Part shown: piece after piece, positions 5,784-12,056 of the stretch
Numbering within the stretch: the first letter of the stretch is position 1
Layout of the letters: each line of letters opens with the position of its first letter
NCBI GenBank assembly: GCA_029942065.1
Contig: JAPYTY010000037.1
Span: 1-12,056 of the forward strand
Direction: 5' to 3'
DNA length: 12,056 nucleotides
DNA from: Acidobacteriota bacterium
Lineage (GTDB): Bacteria; Acidobacteriota; UBA6911; RPQK01; JADFOI01
Program-made: the position numbers and the translations under genes
The notes under the pieces: model-generated
The model's input: the letters and a program-made list of their open reading frames with translations, nothing else
Databases searched by the model: none
What the model was told of the DNA's origin: nothing

Positions 5784-5850
5784 CGCTACATCTGGCAGAA
5801 AATCCGAAACACAGATTTCAGATTTCATACCTGATTCTGGAGGTTCCGTA

Positions 5851-5933
5851 TTCTCCACGGGGAGCGTAAGCGACTCGTTTCTCCACGCCGAACAGCAGCG
5901 AGGCGTTTCTCCGCGTGCGAAGCACGCTTCTCC
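5851..5933 (+). repeat. Hairpin array B with 28-bp period
   Basis: TTCTCC linkers stand at 5851, 5879, 5907 and 5928. The modules are ACGGG/CTCGT (5857-5878, one G-T), ACGCC/GGCGT (5885-5906) and GCGTGC-GAA-GCACGC (5913-5927). The 12-base cores are GAGCGTAAGCGA and GAACAGCAGCGA. The orientation is the same as array A. The 433-base gap between the LolA-like gene and lpxC is filled by this array, the preceding repeats (including CAGATTT twice at 5812-5825) and an AT-rich stretch (about 5955-6100); no gene is seen in it. Confidence 0.85.
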
Positions 5934-6071
5934 TGGCTCCAAGCCCTGGAATTCTCGAAGTCAAAAATGTATCTTTAATGCAACACTTATGTGGCCCAGG
6001 ATTCACATCCACAAGGGTCGAGTCCTGGATAACCTATTGAAAATAATGAATTTTGTTCTTTGGATCGGAGT

Positions 6072-6101
6072 TTGCTTGGAGAACTGGCTGAATCATATAG
6101 G
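6072..6101 (+). promoter_or_regulatory. Possible sigma-70-type promoter for lpxC
   Basis: TTGCTT (6072-6077) and TATAGG (6096-6101) are 18 bases apart in an AT-rich stretch directly upstream of lpxC. The matches to consensus are only moderate (3 of 6 and 4 of 6). The -10 box ends 8 bases before the ATG, so the leader would be very short. Confidence 0.35.
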
Positions 6102-6109
6102 ATCGGTAA

Positions 6110-6982
6110 ATGCAGAGAACGATCAAAAAAGCTGTTGAAATCTCGGGAGTGGGCCTGCACACAGGATGCCAGGTCAATCTGCAACTGAAGCCTGCACCGG
6201 CCAACACGGGAATCATCTTCCGGCGAGTCGATCTACAAAAGTTTGAAATCGAAGCGATCCGAGATCGCGTGTCCCGGGTCGTGCTGGCGACCACCCTGAT
6301 GAAGAAAGGGGTCATGCTGTCCACCGTCGAACATCTTTTATCGGCGCTCTACGGTATCGGTCTGGACAATATTTTCATTGACATTGACTCGCTGGAGGTC
6401 CCGATTCTGGACGGTTCCGCGCTCCCCTTTGTCAAGATGGTCAAGAAGGCCGGGGTCCAGGAGCAGAATAAAATGCGAACCTACCTGAAAGTGATCAAGC
6501 CGGTTCGACTGGAAGACGGAGACAAGTTCATTTCCATCGAGCCCTGCTCCACCTTCCGTATTTCCTACCAAATCGATTTCGATCATCCCGCCATTGGCCG
6601 CCAGAGCCTGGACATGGAACTTACCACCCGAGCTTACACCCAGGAGATTGCTTACGCGCGCACCTTCGGATTTTATTCTGAAGTCGAAGAACTGCGTCAA
6701 AAGGGACTAATTCGAGGCGGATCATTCGAAAATGCCGTGGTTCTCAGCGAAACCGAAATCATGAACGGCCCCCTGCGCTCCCCGGATGAGTTTGTACGTC
6801 ACAAGATGCTGGACCTGATCGGTGACATCTCCCTTTGCGGGTTTCCCCTTATCGGTCACATCAAGGCCCACCGGACAGGGCACGCCCTGCATACCGACAT
6901 GGCGACCGTTCTGGCCAGGGACGAAAGCGTTTGCCGGAAGGTCCAGGAACCTGAGGTGCCCTCCCAGGCGGTCAATTTCTAA
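6110..6982 (+). CDS. lpxC: UDP-3-O-acyl-N-acetylglucosamine deacetylase
   Basis: A cytosolic zinc enzyme that removes the acetyl group from UDP-3-O-acyl-GlcNAc, the committed step of lipid A synthesis; it implies an LPS-bearing outer membrane. Visible motifs are the N-terminal VGLHTG (14-19), STVEHLLSAL with catalytic E74 and zinc ligand H75, and ILDGSALPF. ARTFGF, the GGSFENAVV segment and RHKMLDLIGD with zinc ligands H231 and D235 follow, then the catalytic histidine H258 in TGHALH. The last motif usually ends in Asn (GHxLN); here it is His. At 290 residues the length is slightly short but complete. The ATG start gives the typical MQRTIKKAVEISGVGLHTG beginning. The gene stands alone among repeats and faces the minus-strand soxD across 70 bases. 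Confidence 0.96.
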   Translation: MQRTIKKAVEISGVGLHTGCQVNLQLKPAPANTGIIFRRVDLQKFEIEAIRDRVSRVVLATTLMKKGVMLSTVEHLLSALYGIGLDNIFIDIDSLEVPILDGSALPFVKMVKKAGVQEQNKMRTYLKVIKPVRLEDGDKFISIEPCSTFRISYQIDFDHPAIGRQSLDMELTTRAYTQEIAYARTFGFYSEVEELRQKGLIRGGSFENAVVLSETEIMNGPLRSPDEFVRHKMLDLIGDISLCGFPLIGHIKAHRTGHALHTDMATVLARDESVCRKVQEPEVPSQAVNF

Positions 6983-7052
6983 CCCGGATTCTGCATAAGA
7001 TTGCTTCGCTTCGCTCAGATGAGGGCGGGCGACGATTCATGCATAGTACGTG
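6983..7052. other. Short gap between convergent lpxC and soxD
   Basis: The 70 bases hold a direct repeat (ATTCTGCATAAG at about 6989 and ATTCATGCATAG at about 7036) and the stretch TTGCTTCGCTTCGCTC. No T-tailed stem that would serve as a shared terminator is visible. Confidence 0.4.
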
Positions 7053-7622
7053 CTAAGGGGCCCGATCCATCTCTCCCAGATCAGGCCGTGGATCCGGGAC
7101 AAAGCCGTTGCGATTGGGCATGGTGACCAGGGGCAGGTTCGCGGCATTCATCACCTCTTCCTCCCCGATAATGCCGTTGAGATAGAGAAGAAAGGCGACC
7201 ACCGCATACACCTGATCATGGGTCAGGGTCCCGGGTCGATCGAAGGGCATGGCTCGATTGACGTAGTCCCAGATGGTGGTGGCATAAGGCCAGTAGCTGC
7301 CCACGGTCTTGAGCGGCCGGGTACCGGTCAGGGTTCCCTCTCCCCCCACCAGGGCATCCCCCTTGTCAGCTCCCTGGCCCTCGGAGCCGTGACACTCGGC
7401 ACAACGCAATGAAAACACTTCCCGGCCCGCCATCACCGCGCCTTCCCCCGGCGGCAGTTCCTTCCCTTCCGGACCCACGATGACATCCCATGATTCGATT
7501 TCCTCCAGGGTGGGCGGCCGGCCCACGCCATAGCCGGGCAACTGTCCCCACAAAAGCAGGGTCGCGGCCACCATCACACAGACACATCCAGCAAAACCCG
7601 CGGCCGCTTTACGCGTAGGCAT
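7053..7622 (-). CDS. soxD: SoxD-like monohaem cytochrome c, partner of SoxC
   Basis: A periplasmic cytochrome c that accepts electrons from the SoxC molybdenum enzyme. A signal-anchor-like hydrophobic segment (residues 9-25) is followed by GRPPTLEEIESWD, LPPGEGAVMAG, one haem site C74-A-E-C77-H78, and TVGSYWPYATTIWDYVNRAMPF with M125 as likely axial ligand. That order matches the N-terminal half of SoxD from known sulfur oxidisers. The protein has 189 residues; the two-haem form (as in Paracoccus) is about twice as long, so the second haem domain is absent here. ATG 7622 is chosen because GGGAG (7631-7635) lies 8 bases upstream; the in-frame GTG at 7631 is less likely. It overlaps the end of soxC by 14 bases, suggesting translational coupling. 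Confidence 0.85.
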   Translation of the reverse strand: MPTRKAAAGFAGCVCVMVAATLLLWGQLPGYGVGRPPTLEEIESWDVIVGPEGKELPPGEGAVMAGREVFSLRCAECHGSEGQGADKGDALVGGEGTLTGTRPLKTVGSYWPYATTIWDYVNRAMPFDRPGTLTHDQVYAVVAFLLYLNGIIGEEEVMNAANLPLVTMPNRNGFVPDPRPDLGEMDRAP

Positions 7623-8850
7623 TTTCGACACTCCCGTCGGCCAGAATTTTCCAGATCATGATGCCATTGTAGTGATACCGGGTGTTGAGCCCACGAACTT
7701 CGATCAGTTGCTCGCGACTGGGCTGAATATAGCCCGTCTCGTCGATACATCGCGACTGCAGCGTCACTTCCTGGCCGTCCCACTCCCAGGGCAGCCTGAA
7801 ACGAGTCAAGGCGATGGGATGACGAGGCTCCTGGAGTTGTGCTTCCAGCCATGATCGGCCCCCATCAGTTGAGATCTCCACCGATTCCACCAATCCCCGG
7901 CCGGACCATGCCAGCCCGCTGATCTGGTAGATTCCGGGACCGTCCAGACGCTTCCCGCCCGCGGGGAAGGTGATGACCGATTTGGCCTCCATCGTGAAGG
8001 TGAACTGGCGGGCGGTGCCATCGGGCATCAGATCGGTATACTTCGAGGTCTCATCCCGTGCCATATAGGCTTGGTCCACCACCATGAGTCGTCTCAGCCA
8101 CTTGATGTGGGTGTTCCCCTCCCACCCGGGCACCACCAGGCGCAGAGGGTACCCCTGCTCAGGACGAATCGCCTCACCGTTTTGACCGTAGGCGAGGATG
8201 ATGTCGTCGATGGCCTTCTCCATCGGGATGCTTCGATGCATCCGGCAGGCATCGGCCCCTTCGCCGACGATCCAGCGAGCTCCATTCTGCACGCCCACCT
8301 CTGAAAGCAGCAGCGACAAAGGGACCCCGGTCCATTCGCTGCCCCCCACCATCCCATGAGAGCCCTGTGCATTCGGCCGTGGGTTTGACCATTCACTCCC
8401 GCTGTTGCCCGAACATTCAATGAAATGGATGCGGGATACCTGGGGTAAACGAAATATCTCCTCCATCGTCAGGATCAAGGGCCGTTCCACCATGCCGTGA
8501 ATCAGTAGCCGATGCTGAGTGGGGTCGATCCTGGGAACCCCTGCATGGTGCCGTTCGAAATGAAGTGCGGAAGGGGTCACAACACCGAAGGAATCGTCAA
8601 GCGGAGTGCGACTCGCTCCGGCTTCAGGAGTGGCTGATGGAGTGATTTGGCGGACCGAGGTCTCGAATTCCGACCTCTGCCCATAAGCGCTGGCGGGGAC
8701 TCCCAAAGTACCGGGGTTGGGATCCACAACCGTTTGTGAGTCACTACAGGCACTTGCCACACCGGCCAGAACGGCACTCGACTTCAAAAATCGGCGCCGG
8801 CTGCTGCGCCTGAATGATTCGGATTGATTGCTTTGAACACGATCCTTCAT
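7609..8850 (-). CDS. soxC: Sulfane dehydrogenase molybdoenzyme subunit SoxC (sulfite oxidase family)
   Basis: A periplasmic molybdenum-cofactor enzyme which, with SoxD, oxidises the protein-bound sulfane sulfur of the Sox cycle. A twin-arginine signal is visible (SRRRFLK, residues 17-23, then a hydrophobic run), with a cysteine at 35 that could make it a Tat lipoprotein. The molybdenum ligand is C146 in FIECSGNS. Strongly SoxC-like blocks are TPSALHFERHHAGVP, NGEAIRPEQGYPLRLVVPGW, IKWLRRL, ETSKYTDLMPDG and SGLAWSGRGLVESVEISTDGG. At 413 residues it is full length. The alternative is a plain sulfite dehydrogenase (SorA), but the SoxD partner and these blocks favour SoxC. No soxXYZAB is present in this window. 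The start has a strong Shine-Dalgarno, AGAGGAG, 6 bases upstream. Confidence 0.9.
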   Translation of the reverse strand: MKDRVQSNQSESFRRSSRRRFLKSSAVLAGVASACSDSQTVVDPNPGTLGVPASAYGQRSEFETSVRQITPSATPEAGASRTPLDDSFGVVTPSALHFERHHAGVPRIDPTQHRLLIHGMVERPLILTMEEIFRLPQVSRIHFIECSGNSGSEWSNPRPNAQGSHGMVGGSEWTGVPLSLLLSEVGVQNGARWIVGEGADACRMHRSIPMEKAIDDIILAYGQNGEAIRPEQGYPLRLVVPGWEGNTHIKWLRRLMVVDQAYMARDETSKYTDLMPDGTARQFTFTMEAKSVITFPAGGKRLDGPGIYQISGLAWSGRGLVESVEISTDGGRSWLEAQLQEPRHPIALTRFRLPWEWDGQEVTLQSRCIDETGYIQPSREQLIEVRGLNTRYHYNGIMIWKILADGSVENAYA

Positions 8851-8856
8851 GAGATG

Positions 8857-8863
8857 CTCCTCT
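8857..8863 (-). promoter_or_regulatory. Shine-Dalgarno of soxC
   Basis: AGAGGAG on the minus strand, 6 bases before the ATG. It fixes the soxC start and is one of the few clear ribosome binding sites in the window. Confidence 0.8.
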
Positions 8864-8872
8864 CAGCTAGGC

Positions 8873-8901
8873 ATGATAAATCCACAGGGAGTTGAAGGCA
8901 A
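8873..8901 (-). promoter_or_regulatory. Likely sigma-70-type promoter of soxCD
   Basis: On the minus strand TTGCCT (8901-8896) and TATCAT (8878-8873) are 17 bases apart. They match TTGACA at 4 of 6 and TATAAT at 5 of 6. The start point would be near 8866, just ahead of the soxC Shine-Dalgarno. Confidence 0.45.
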
Positions 8902-8918
8902 ATACGGCCTTCACTGGA

Positions 8919-8973
8919 CGCTGGTCTGCGAACAGCGCGTTTCACGTTCCAGGTTCCAAGTTTCACGTTCCAA
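8919..8973 (+). repeat. Hairpin plus tandem 7-bp units, copy 4 (imperfect stem)
   Basis: CGCTGGT (8919-8925) pairs with AACAGCG (8931-8937) with one mismatch. It is followed by GTTTCAC, GTTCCAG, GTTCCAA, GTTTCAC and GTTCCAA (8939-8973). This is the only copy lying between divergent genes rather than after a stop codon. The 311-base gap holds this copy, the nested repeat at 8983-9030 and the promoter elements; no gene is seen. Confidence 0.85.
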
Positions 8974-8982
8974 TTCGGCACG

Positions 8983-9030
8983 ATCTTGCAGGCTGTTGTA
9001 GGGGCGCACTGAGTGCGCCCACAGCAAGAT
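8983..9030. repeat. Nested inverted repeat
   Basis: The outer arms ATCTTGC (8983-8989) and GCAAGAT (9024-9030) enclose inner arms GGGCGCACT (9002-9010) and AGTGCGCCC (9012-9020) around a single G. It could fold as a long hairpin or serve as a palindromic binding site between the two divergent operons. Confidence 0.7.
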
Positions 9031-9132
9031 TTCCCTGAACCCGTACGACCGCCACTGCACCACTTCTGCACAAATACGCGTATGTCTGACAAGGCAAACG
9101 ACAAAAAACAAGATTACCGGACCATCATGCTA

Positions 9133-9138
9133 TATACT
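9133..9138 (+). promoter_or_regulatory. Possible -10 box (TATACT) for the DUF1592 gene
   Basis: TATACT, identical to the hexamer at 4822, lies 23 bases before the ATG at 9162. A start point near 9145 would give a leader of about 17 bases. No good -35 box is visible. Confidence 0.4.
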
Positions 9139-9161
9139 CGTAGGGATTATTGCGGGTTGCC

Positions 9162-11516
9162 ATGCATAGAACCATCTTGATTGGTATTGCCCTGGTCGGG
9201 ACGGGCACATTTCTAGTTGCCGAGGCCCAATCTTTGAGCCCGGTTCCATCCCATTCTTCCGCCCAGCGGGCGGTCCTGGATCGCTACTGCGTCGTCTGCC
9301 ATAACCAACAAATAGCCACGGCCGGACTGGCGCTCGACACCATGAATGTCGAGGAAATCAACGAAGGTGCTGCGGTGTGGGAAAAGGTGTTGCGCAAACT
9401 TCAGGGCCGGGCTATGCCTCCGGCAGGGATGCCCCGGCCGGATGAGGCCACCTACGAATCCCTGACCACCTACCTGGAGCAGGAACTGGACAGCGCCCAA
9501 CCCAACCCCGGCAGACCGGTTCTGCATCGCCTCAACCGTGCCGAATACACCAATGCCATCCGTGATCTGCTGGCCCTGGAGATCGACGGCACCTCTCTTC
9601 TTCCGACCGACGATTCAGGATACGGTTTTGACAACATCGGGGACGTTCTATCGGTCTCGCCCATGCTGCTGGAAAGATATATGTCGGCGGCACGGAAGAT
9701 CAGTCGTCGGGCCGTCGGAGAGCACACCGGACGTCCCGACTCAGAAACCCACCTGGTTCCCAGGTTCCTGGGCCAGGAGGACCGTACCAGCGACGAACTG
9801 CCCTTTGGCTCGCGGGGTGGGATCGCGGTTCGCCACTTTTTCCCGCTCGATGGCGACTATCTCATCAAGGTCCGGTTGAAGACCAGTTATGACGGCTCTG
9901 CCGTTCTCGGTCTTTCCGAGCCTCACCAGCTCGACATCCACCTGGATCGCCGGAAGGTGGGTCAATTCACAATGGGCGGCGCCGAAATGAGAGGGCCGCG
10001 GCTTTCTCCGTTCGGGGAGAATGCACCCGATGCCCATCTGGAAGTCCGCATTCCTGTTGCCGCCGGTCCGCACCTGGTCGGAGTCTCCTTCCTGAAAGAA
10101 GCCTGGGCTCGTGAACAGATGATCCAGCCTACTTTTTCTAGTATGGAACGTGAAGAGCCCGGAGTCGGAAGCGTCACCATCAGTGGCCCCTACAATGCCC
10201 GTGGACCGGGGGAAACGCCCAGCCGCAGCCGGATATTTATCTGCCAACCGACCAGCAGCCAGGACCAGGAGCCCTGTGCCACGAAAATCATCTCCACCCT
10301 GGCCCGTCACGCCTATCGTCGACCGATCGCCGACGAGGAGCTGCCCAGCCTGCTCGCCCCTTTCTACATCGGCCGTGACGAGGGCGAATTCGAGGAAGGA
10401 ATCGAGCTGGCGCTTCAAAGAATCCTGGTTTCCCCGGAATTCCTATTTCGCATTGAACAGGACCCGGAAGACATCGAGCCGGGAACGGCCTATCCCATCC
10501 ACGATCTCGAACTGGCCTCTCGGCTGTCGTTTTTCCTGTGGAGCAGTATTCCCGATGACACGCTCGTCGACCTGGCTACTCGAGGGCAACTCAAAGACCC
10601 CACTGTCCTGGAGAAACAGGTACGGCGCATGCTCGTCGATCCCCGTTCGGAAGCTCTGGTCACAAACTTCGCCGGTCAATGGTTGTATCTACGCAACATA
10701 GCCATGGTGGCACCCGATCTGGGTGAGTTTCCGGAATTCGACGAGAATCTGAGGTCGGCCCTTCAGCAGGAGACTGAACTTTTCTTTGGAAGCATGCTGG
10801 CGGAGGACCGCAGCGTCGCGGATTTATTGGATGCAGATTACACCTTCCTGAACGAACGCCTGGCACGGCACTATGACATCGAAAATGTTTACGGCAGTCA
10901 TTTTCGGCGGGTGCCATTGGGCCATCAGGAAAGGCATGGGTTACTGGGCAAAGGAAGTATTCTGACATCGACCTCCTATGCCAACAGGACCTCACCGGTT
11001 TTACGCGGCAAGTGGATTTTAGAAAATATCCTGGGCACACCGCCTCCACCACCGCCACCCAACGTTCCGGAGTTGCCGGAACCCACCGGAGATGGCCAAC
11101 CCCTCACCATGCGTGAGCAAATGGAAGCTCACCGTGCGAACCCGGCCTGCGCCGCTTGCCATTCGCGGATGGACCCGCTGGGCTTCGCACTGGAGAACTT
11201 CGATGCGATCGGTGGATGGAGAAACACGGAAGCGGGCGGCCCGATTGATTCGTCGGGAGTTCTTCCCGACGGCACCCAGTTCGACGGCGCGTCTGGACTC
11301 CGAAAGGTGTTGCTCGATCGCCGTGAAGCATTTGTCTTGAATGTCACTGAAAAACTCCTGACTTACGCCCTGGGCCGGGGAGTTGAGTATTACGATGCTC
11401 CGGCCATCCGCTCGGTAATGCGGCAGGCCGCTCCGGACGACTACCGCTGGTCGTCGCTGATCACGGGTATCGTCAAGAGCACACCCTTTCAGATGAGGAG
11501 GTCGGAAGGACCATGA
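9162..11516 (+). CDS. Exported haem-binding DUF1587/DUF1595/DUF1592/DUF1588/DUF1585 protein
   Basis: A 784-residue exported protein of the large planctomycete-type cytochrome family, whose function is not established. A signal peptide (residues 1-22, ending AEA) precedes a haem site C43-V-V-C46-H47. DUF1587 follows from about 121 (LHRLNRAEYTNAIRDLL), then a beta-rich stretch (about 220-320) resembling a carbohydrate-binding module. DUF1595 starts at about 370 (LARHAYRRP), and DUF1592 spans about 440-560 (ELASRLSFFLWSSIPDD). DUF1588 spans about 565-690, with a proline run, a second haem-type site C663-A-A-C666-H667 and MDPLGFALENFDAIGGWR. DUF1585 closes the protein (LLTYALGRGVEYYD). ATG 9162 is chosen over TTG 9150 because it begins the signal peptide cleanly. 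It overlaps the next gene by ATGA. Roles in polysaccharide breakdown or electron transfer have been proposed for such proteins. Confidence 0.85.
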   Translation: MHRTILIGIALVGTGTFLVAEAQSLSPVPSHSSAQRAVLDRYCVVCHNQQIATAGLALDTMNVEEINEGAAVWEKVLRKLQGRAMPPAGMPRPDEATYESLTTYLEQELDSAQPNPGRPVLHRLNRAEYTNAIRDLLALEIDGTSLLPTDDSGYGFDNIGDVLSVSPMLLERYMSAARKISRRAVGEHTGRPDSETHLVPRFLGQEDRTSDELPFGSRGGIAVRHFFPLDGDYLIKVRLKTSYDGSAVLGLSEPHQLDIHLDRRKVGQFTMGGAEMRGPRLSPFGENAPDAHLEVRIPVAAGPHLVGVSFLKEAWAREQMIQPTFSSMEREEPGVGSVTISGPYNARGPGETPSRSRIFICQPTSSQDQEPCATKIISTLARHAYRRPIADEELPSLLAPFYIGRDEGEFEEGIELALQRILVSPEFLFRIEQDPEDIEPGTAYPIHDLELASRLSFFLWSSIPDDTLVDLATRGQLKDPTVLEKQVRRMLVDPRSEALVTNFAGQWLYLRNIAMVAPDLGEFPEFDENLRSALQQETELFFGSMLAEDRSVADLLDADYTFLNERLARHYDIENVYGSHFRRVPLGHQERHGLLGKGSILTSTSYANRTSPVLRGKWILENILGTPPPPPPPNVPELPEPTGDGQPLTMREQMEAHRANPACAACHSRMDPLGFALENFDAIGGWRNTEAGGPIDSSGVLPDGTQFDGASGLRKVLLDRREAFVLNVTEKLLTYALGRGVEYYDAPAIRSVMRQAAPDDYRWSSLITGIVKSTPFQMRRSEGP
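11496..11501 (+). promoter_or_regulatory. Shine-Dalgarno of the DUF1552 gene
   Basis: AGGAGG lies inside the end of the DUF1592 gene, 11 bases before the ATG at 11513. A second purine run, GGAAGGA (11504-11510), lies closer. It supports the ATGA-overlap start. Confidence 0.6.
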
Positions 11517-12056
11517 TCATCACCCGAAAAGCCCTGCCGAGGCGCGCCTTCTTACGAGGTATCGGCACCACCCTGGCATTGCCGTTGCTGGACTCCATGG
11601 TTCCGGCATTGGCAGCCTCACCCCTGGCGGGGACCCAGTCACCGACCCGCCTCTCCTTCGTCTATGTTCCGAACGGAATGATCATGGATCGATGGACACC
11701 GACGACACTCGGGTCCAATTATGATTTGCCCACGATTCTGGAACCGCTGTCGTCCTTCCAGGACGACATGCTGGTCATCAGCGGACTCGCCCACAATACG
11801 GGTTGGGCACTTGAGGGCGAAGGCCCGGGAGAGCATGCACGCGCCAGCGCCACTTTCCTGACCGGCGTTCACCCAAAAAAGACAGAGGGCGCCGACCTGC
11901 GTGCGGGGACTTCGATTGACCAGATCGTTGCCAGGGACTTCCGCCAACATACCCAGCTGGCCTCACTCGAGGTTGCCCTCGACTCCACCGATGTCGTCGG
12001 GACCTGCGATACCGGCTACAGCTGCGCCTACAGCAATACGCTTTGCTGGAGCAGCC
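11513..12056 (+). CDS. Tat-exported DUF1552 protein, 3' truncated by window edge
   Basis: The first 181 codons are open to the window end. The N-terminus has a twin-arginine signal (PRRAFLRGIG, residues 9-18) followed by a hydrophobic run (TTLALPLLDSMVPALAA). Recognisable DUF1552 blocks are RLSFVYVPNGM, the DMLVISGLAHN segment, GEHARASATFLTG and GTSIDQIVA, followed by SLEVALDS. Proteins of this family are usually about 430-480 residues, so more than half is missing. It starts inside the stop codon of the DUF1592 gene (ATGA), and the two families are regularly found as such a pair, which suggests they act together in the periplasm. Substrate and cofactor are unknown; the Tat signal implies folding before export. 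Confidence 0.85.
   Translation, partial: MIITRKALPRRAFLRGIGTTLALPLLDSMVPALAASPLAGTQSPTRLSFVYVPNGMIMDRWTPTTLGSNYDLPTILEPLSSFQDDMLVISGLAHNTGWALEGEGPGEHARASATFLTGVHPKKTEGADLRAGTSIDQIVARDFRQHTQLASLEVALDSTDVVGTCDTGYSCAYSNTLCWSS

Noticed and set aside
5996..6028. CCAGGA/TCCTGG inverted repeat upstream of lpxC as a regulatory site
   Set aside because: Six-base arms 21 bases apart are easily expected by chance, and nothing else supports a function.
7050..7412. Plus-strand open frame opposite soxD
   Set aside because: It is a shadow of the soxD coding frame, which has a haem motif and clear family matches.
7609..8850. Plain sulfite dehydrogenase SorA
   Set aside because: The same fold is possible, but the LHFERHHAGVP and SGLAWSGRG blocks and the overlapping SoxD-type cytochrome fit SoxC better.

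Overview
The window suggests a Gram-negative bacterium of moderately high GC content. It carries lpxC (lipid A synthesis), Tat-exported periplasmic enzymes and a DUF1592/DUF1552 'planctomycete-type' cytochrome pair. That pair, the fused aroDE gene and a secreted LolA-like protein occur together most often in Acidobacteriota, with Planctomycetes and Verrucomicrobia as alternatives. This placement is an inference from gene content; no rRNA or marker tree is available here.

Layout. The left part (1-6982) is a row of plus-strand, mostly housekeeping genes: the end of pgsA (phospholipid synthesis), aroDE (fused dehydroquinase/shikimate dehydrogenase), thrB (homoserine kinase), a ThiF/MoeB-type adenylyltransferase, a secreted LolA-like protein of unknown role, and lpxC. 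pgsA and aroDE are only 24 bases apart and may be co-transcribed. The others are separated by gaps of 120-510 bases packed with repeats. The right part holds a minus-strand soxC-soxD pair (7053-8850, genes overlapping by 14 bases) for oxidation of sulfur-bound sulfane or sulfite. It is divergent from a plus-strand pair (9162 to the window end): a DUF1587/1595/1592/1588/1585 haem protein and a Tat-exported DUF1552 protein, overlapping by ATGA. Both pairs encode exported proteins, three of the four carrying haem or a Tat signal of the molybdoenzyme type.

The most unusual content lies between the genes. Four gaps contain a GCGCTGGTC hairpin followed by 2-5 tandem 7-bp units (GTTYCAN). Three gaps contain an array of small hairpins spaced by a constant 6-base linker (TTCTCC or its complement). 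The hairpin arms differ in sequence but remain complementary, as if structure rather than sequence is kept. One repeat region also carries a 178-bp element with 19-bp terminal inverted repeats and several internal hairpins. It sits where a sister copy elsewhere in the window has the loop of an intact hairpin, so the sister looks like the empty site. An 8-bp tandem repeat lies just after the likely start codon of the LolA-like gene. No transposase, RAYT, IscB/TnpB, Cas gene, tRNA or rRNA is visible in the window.
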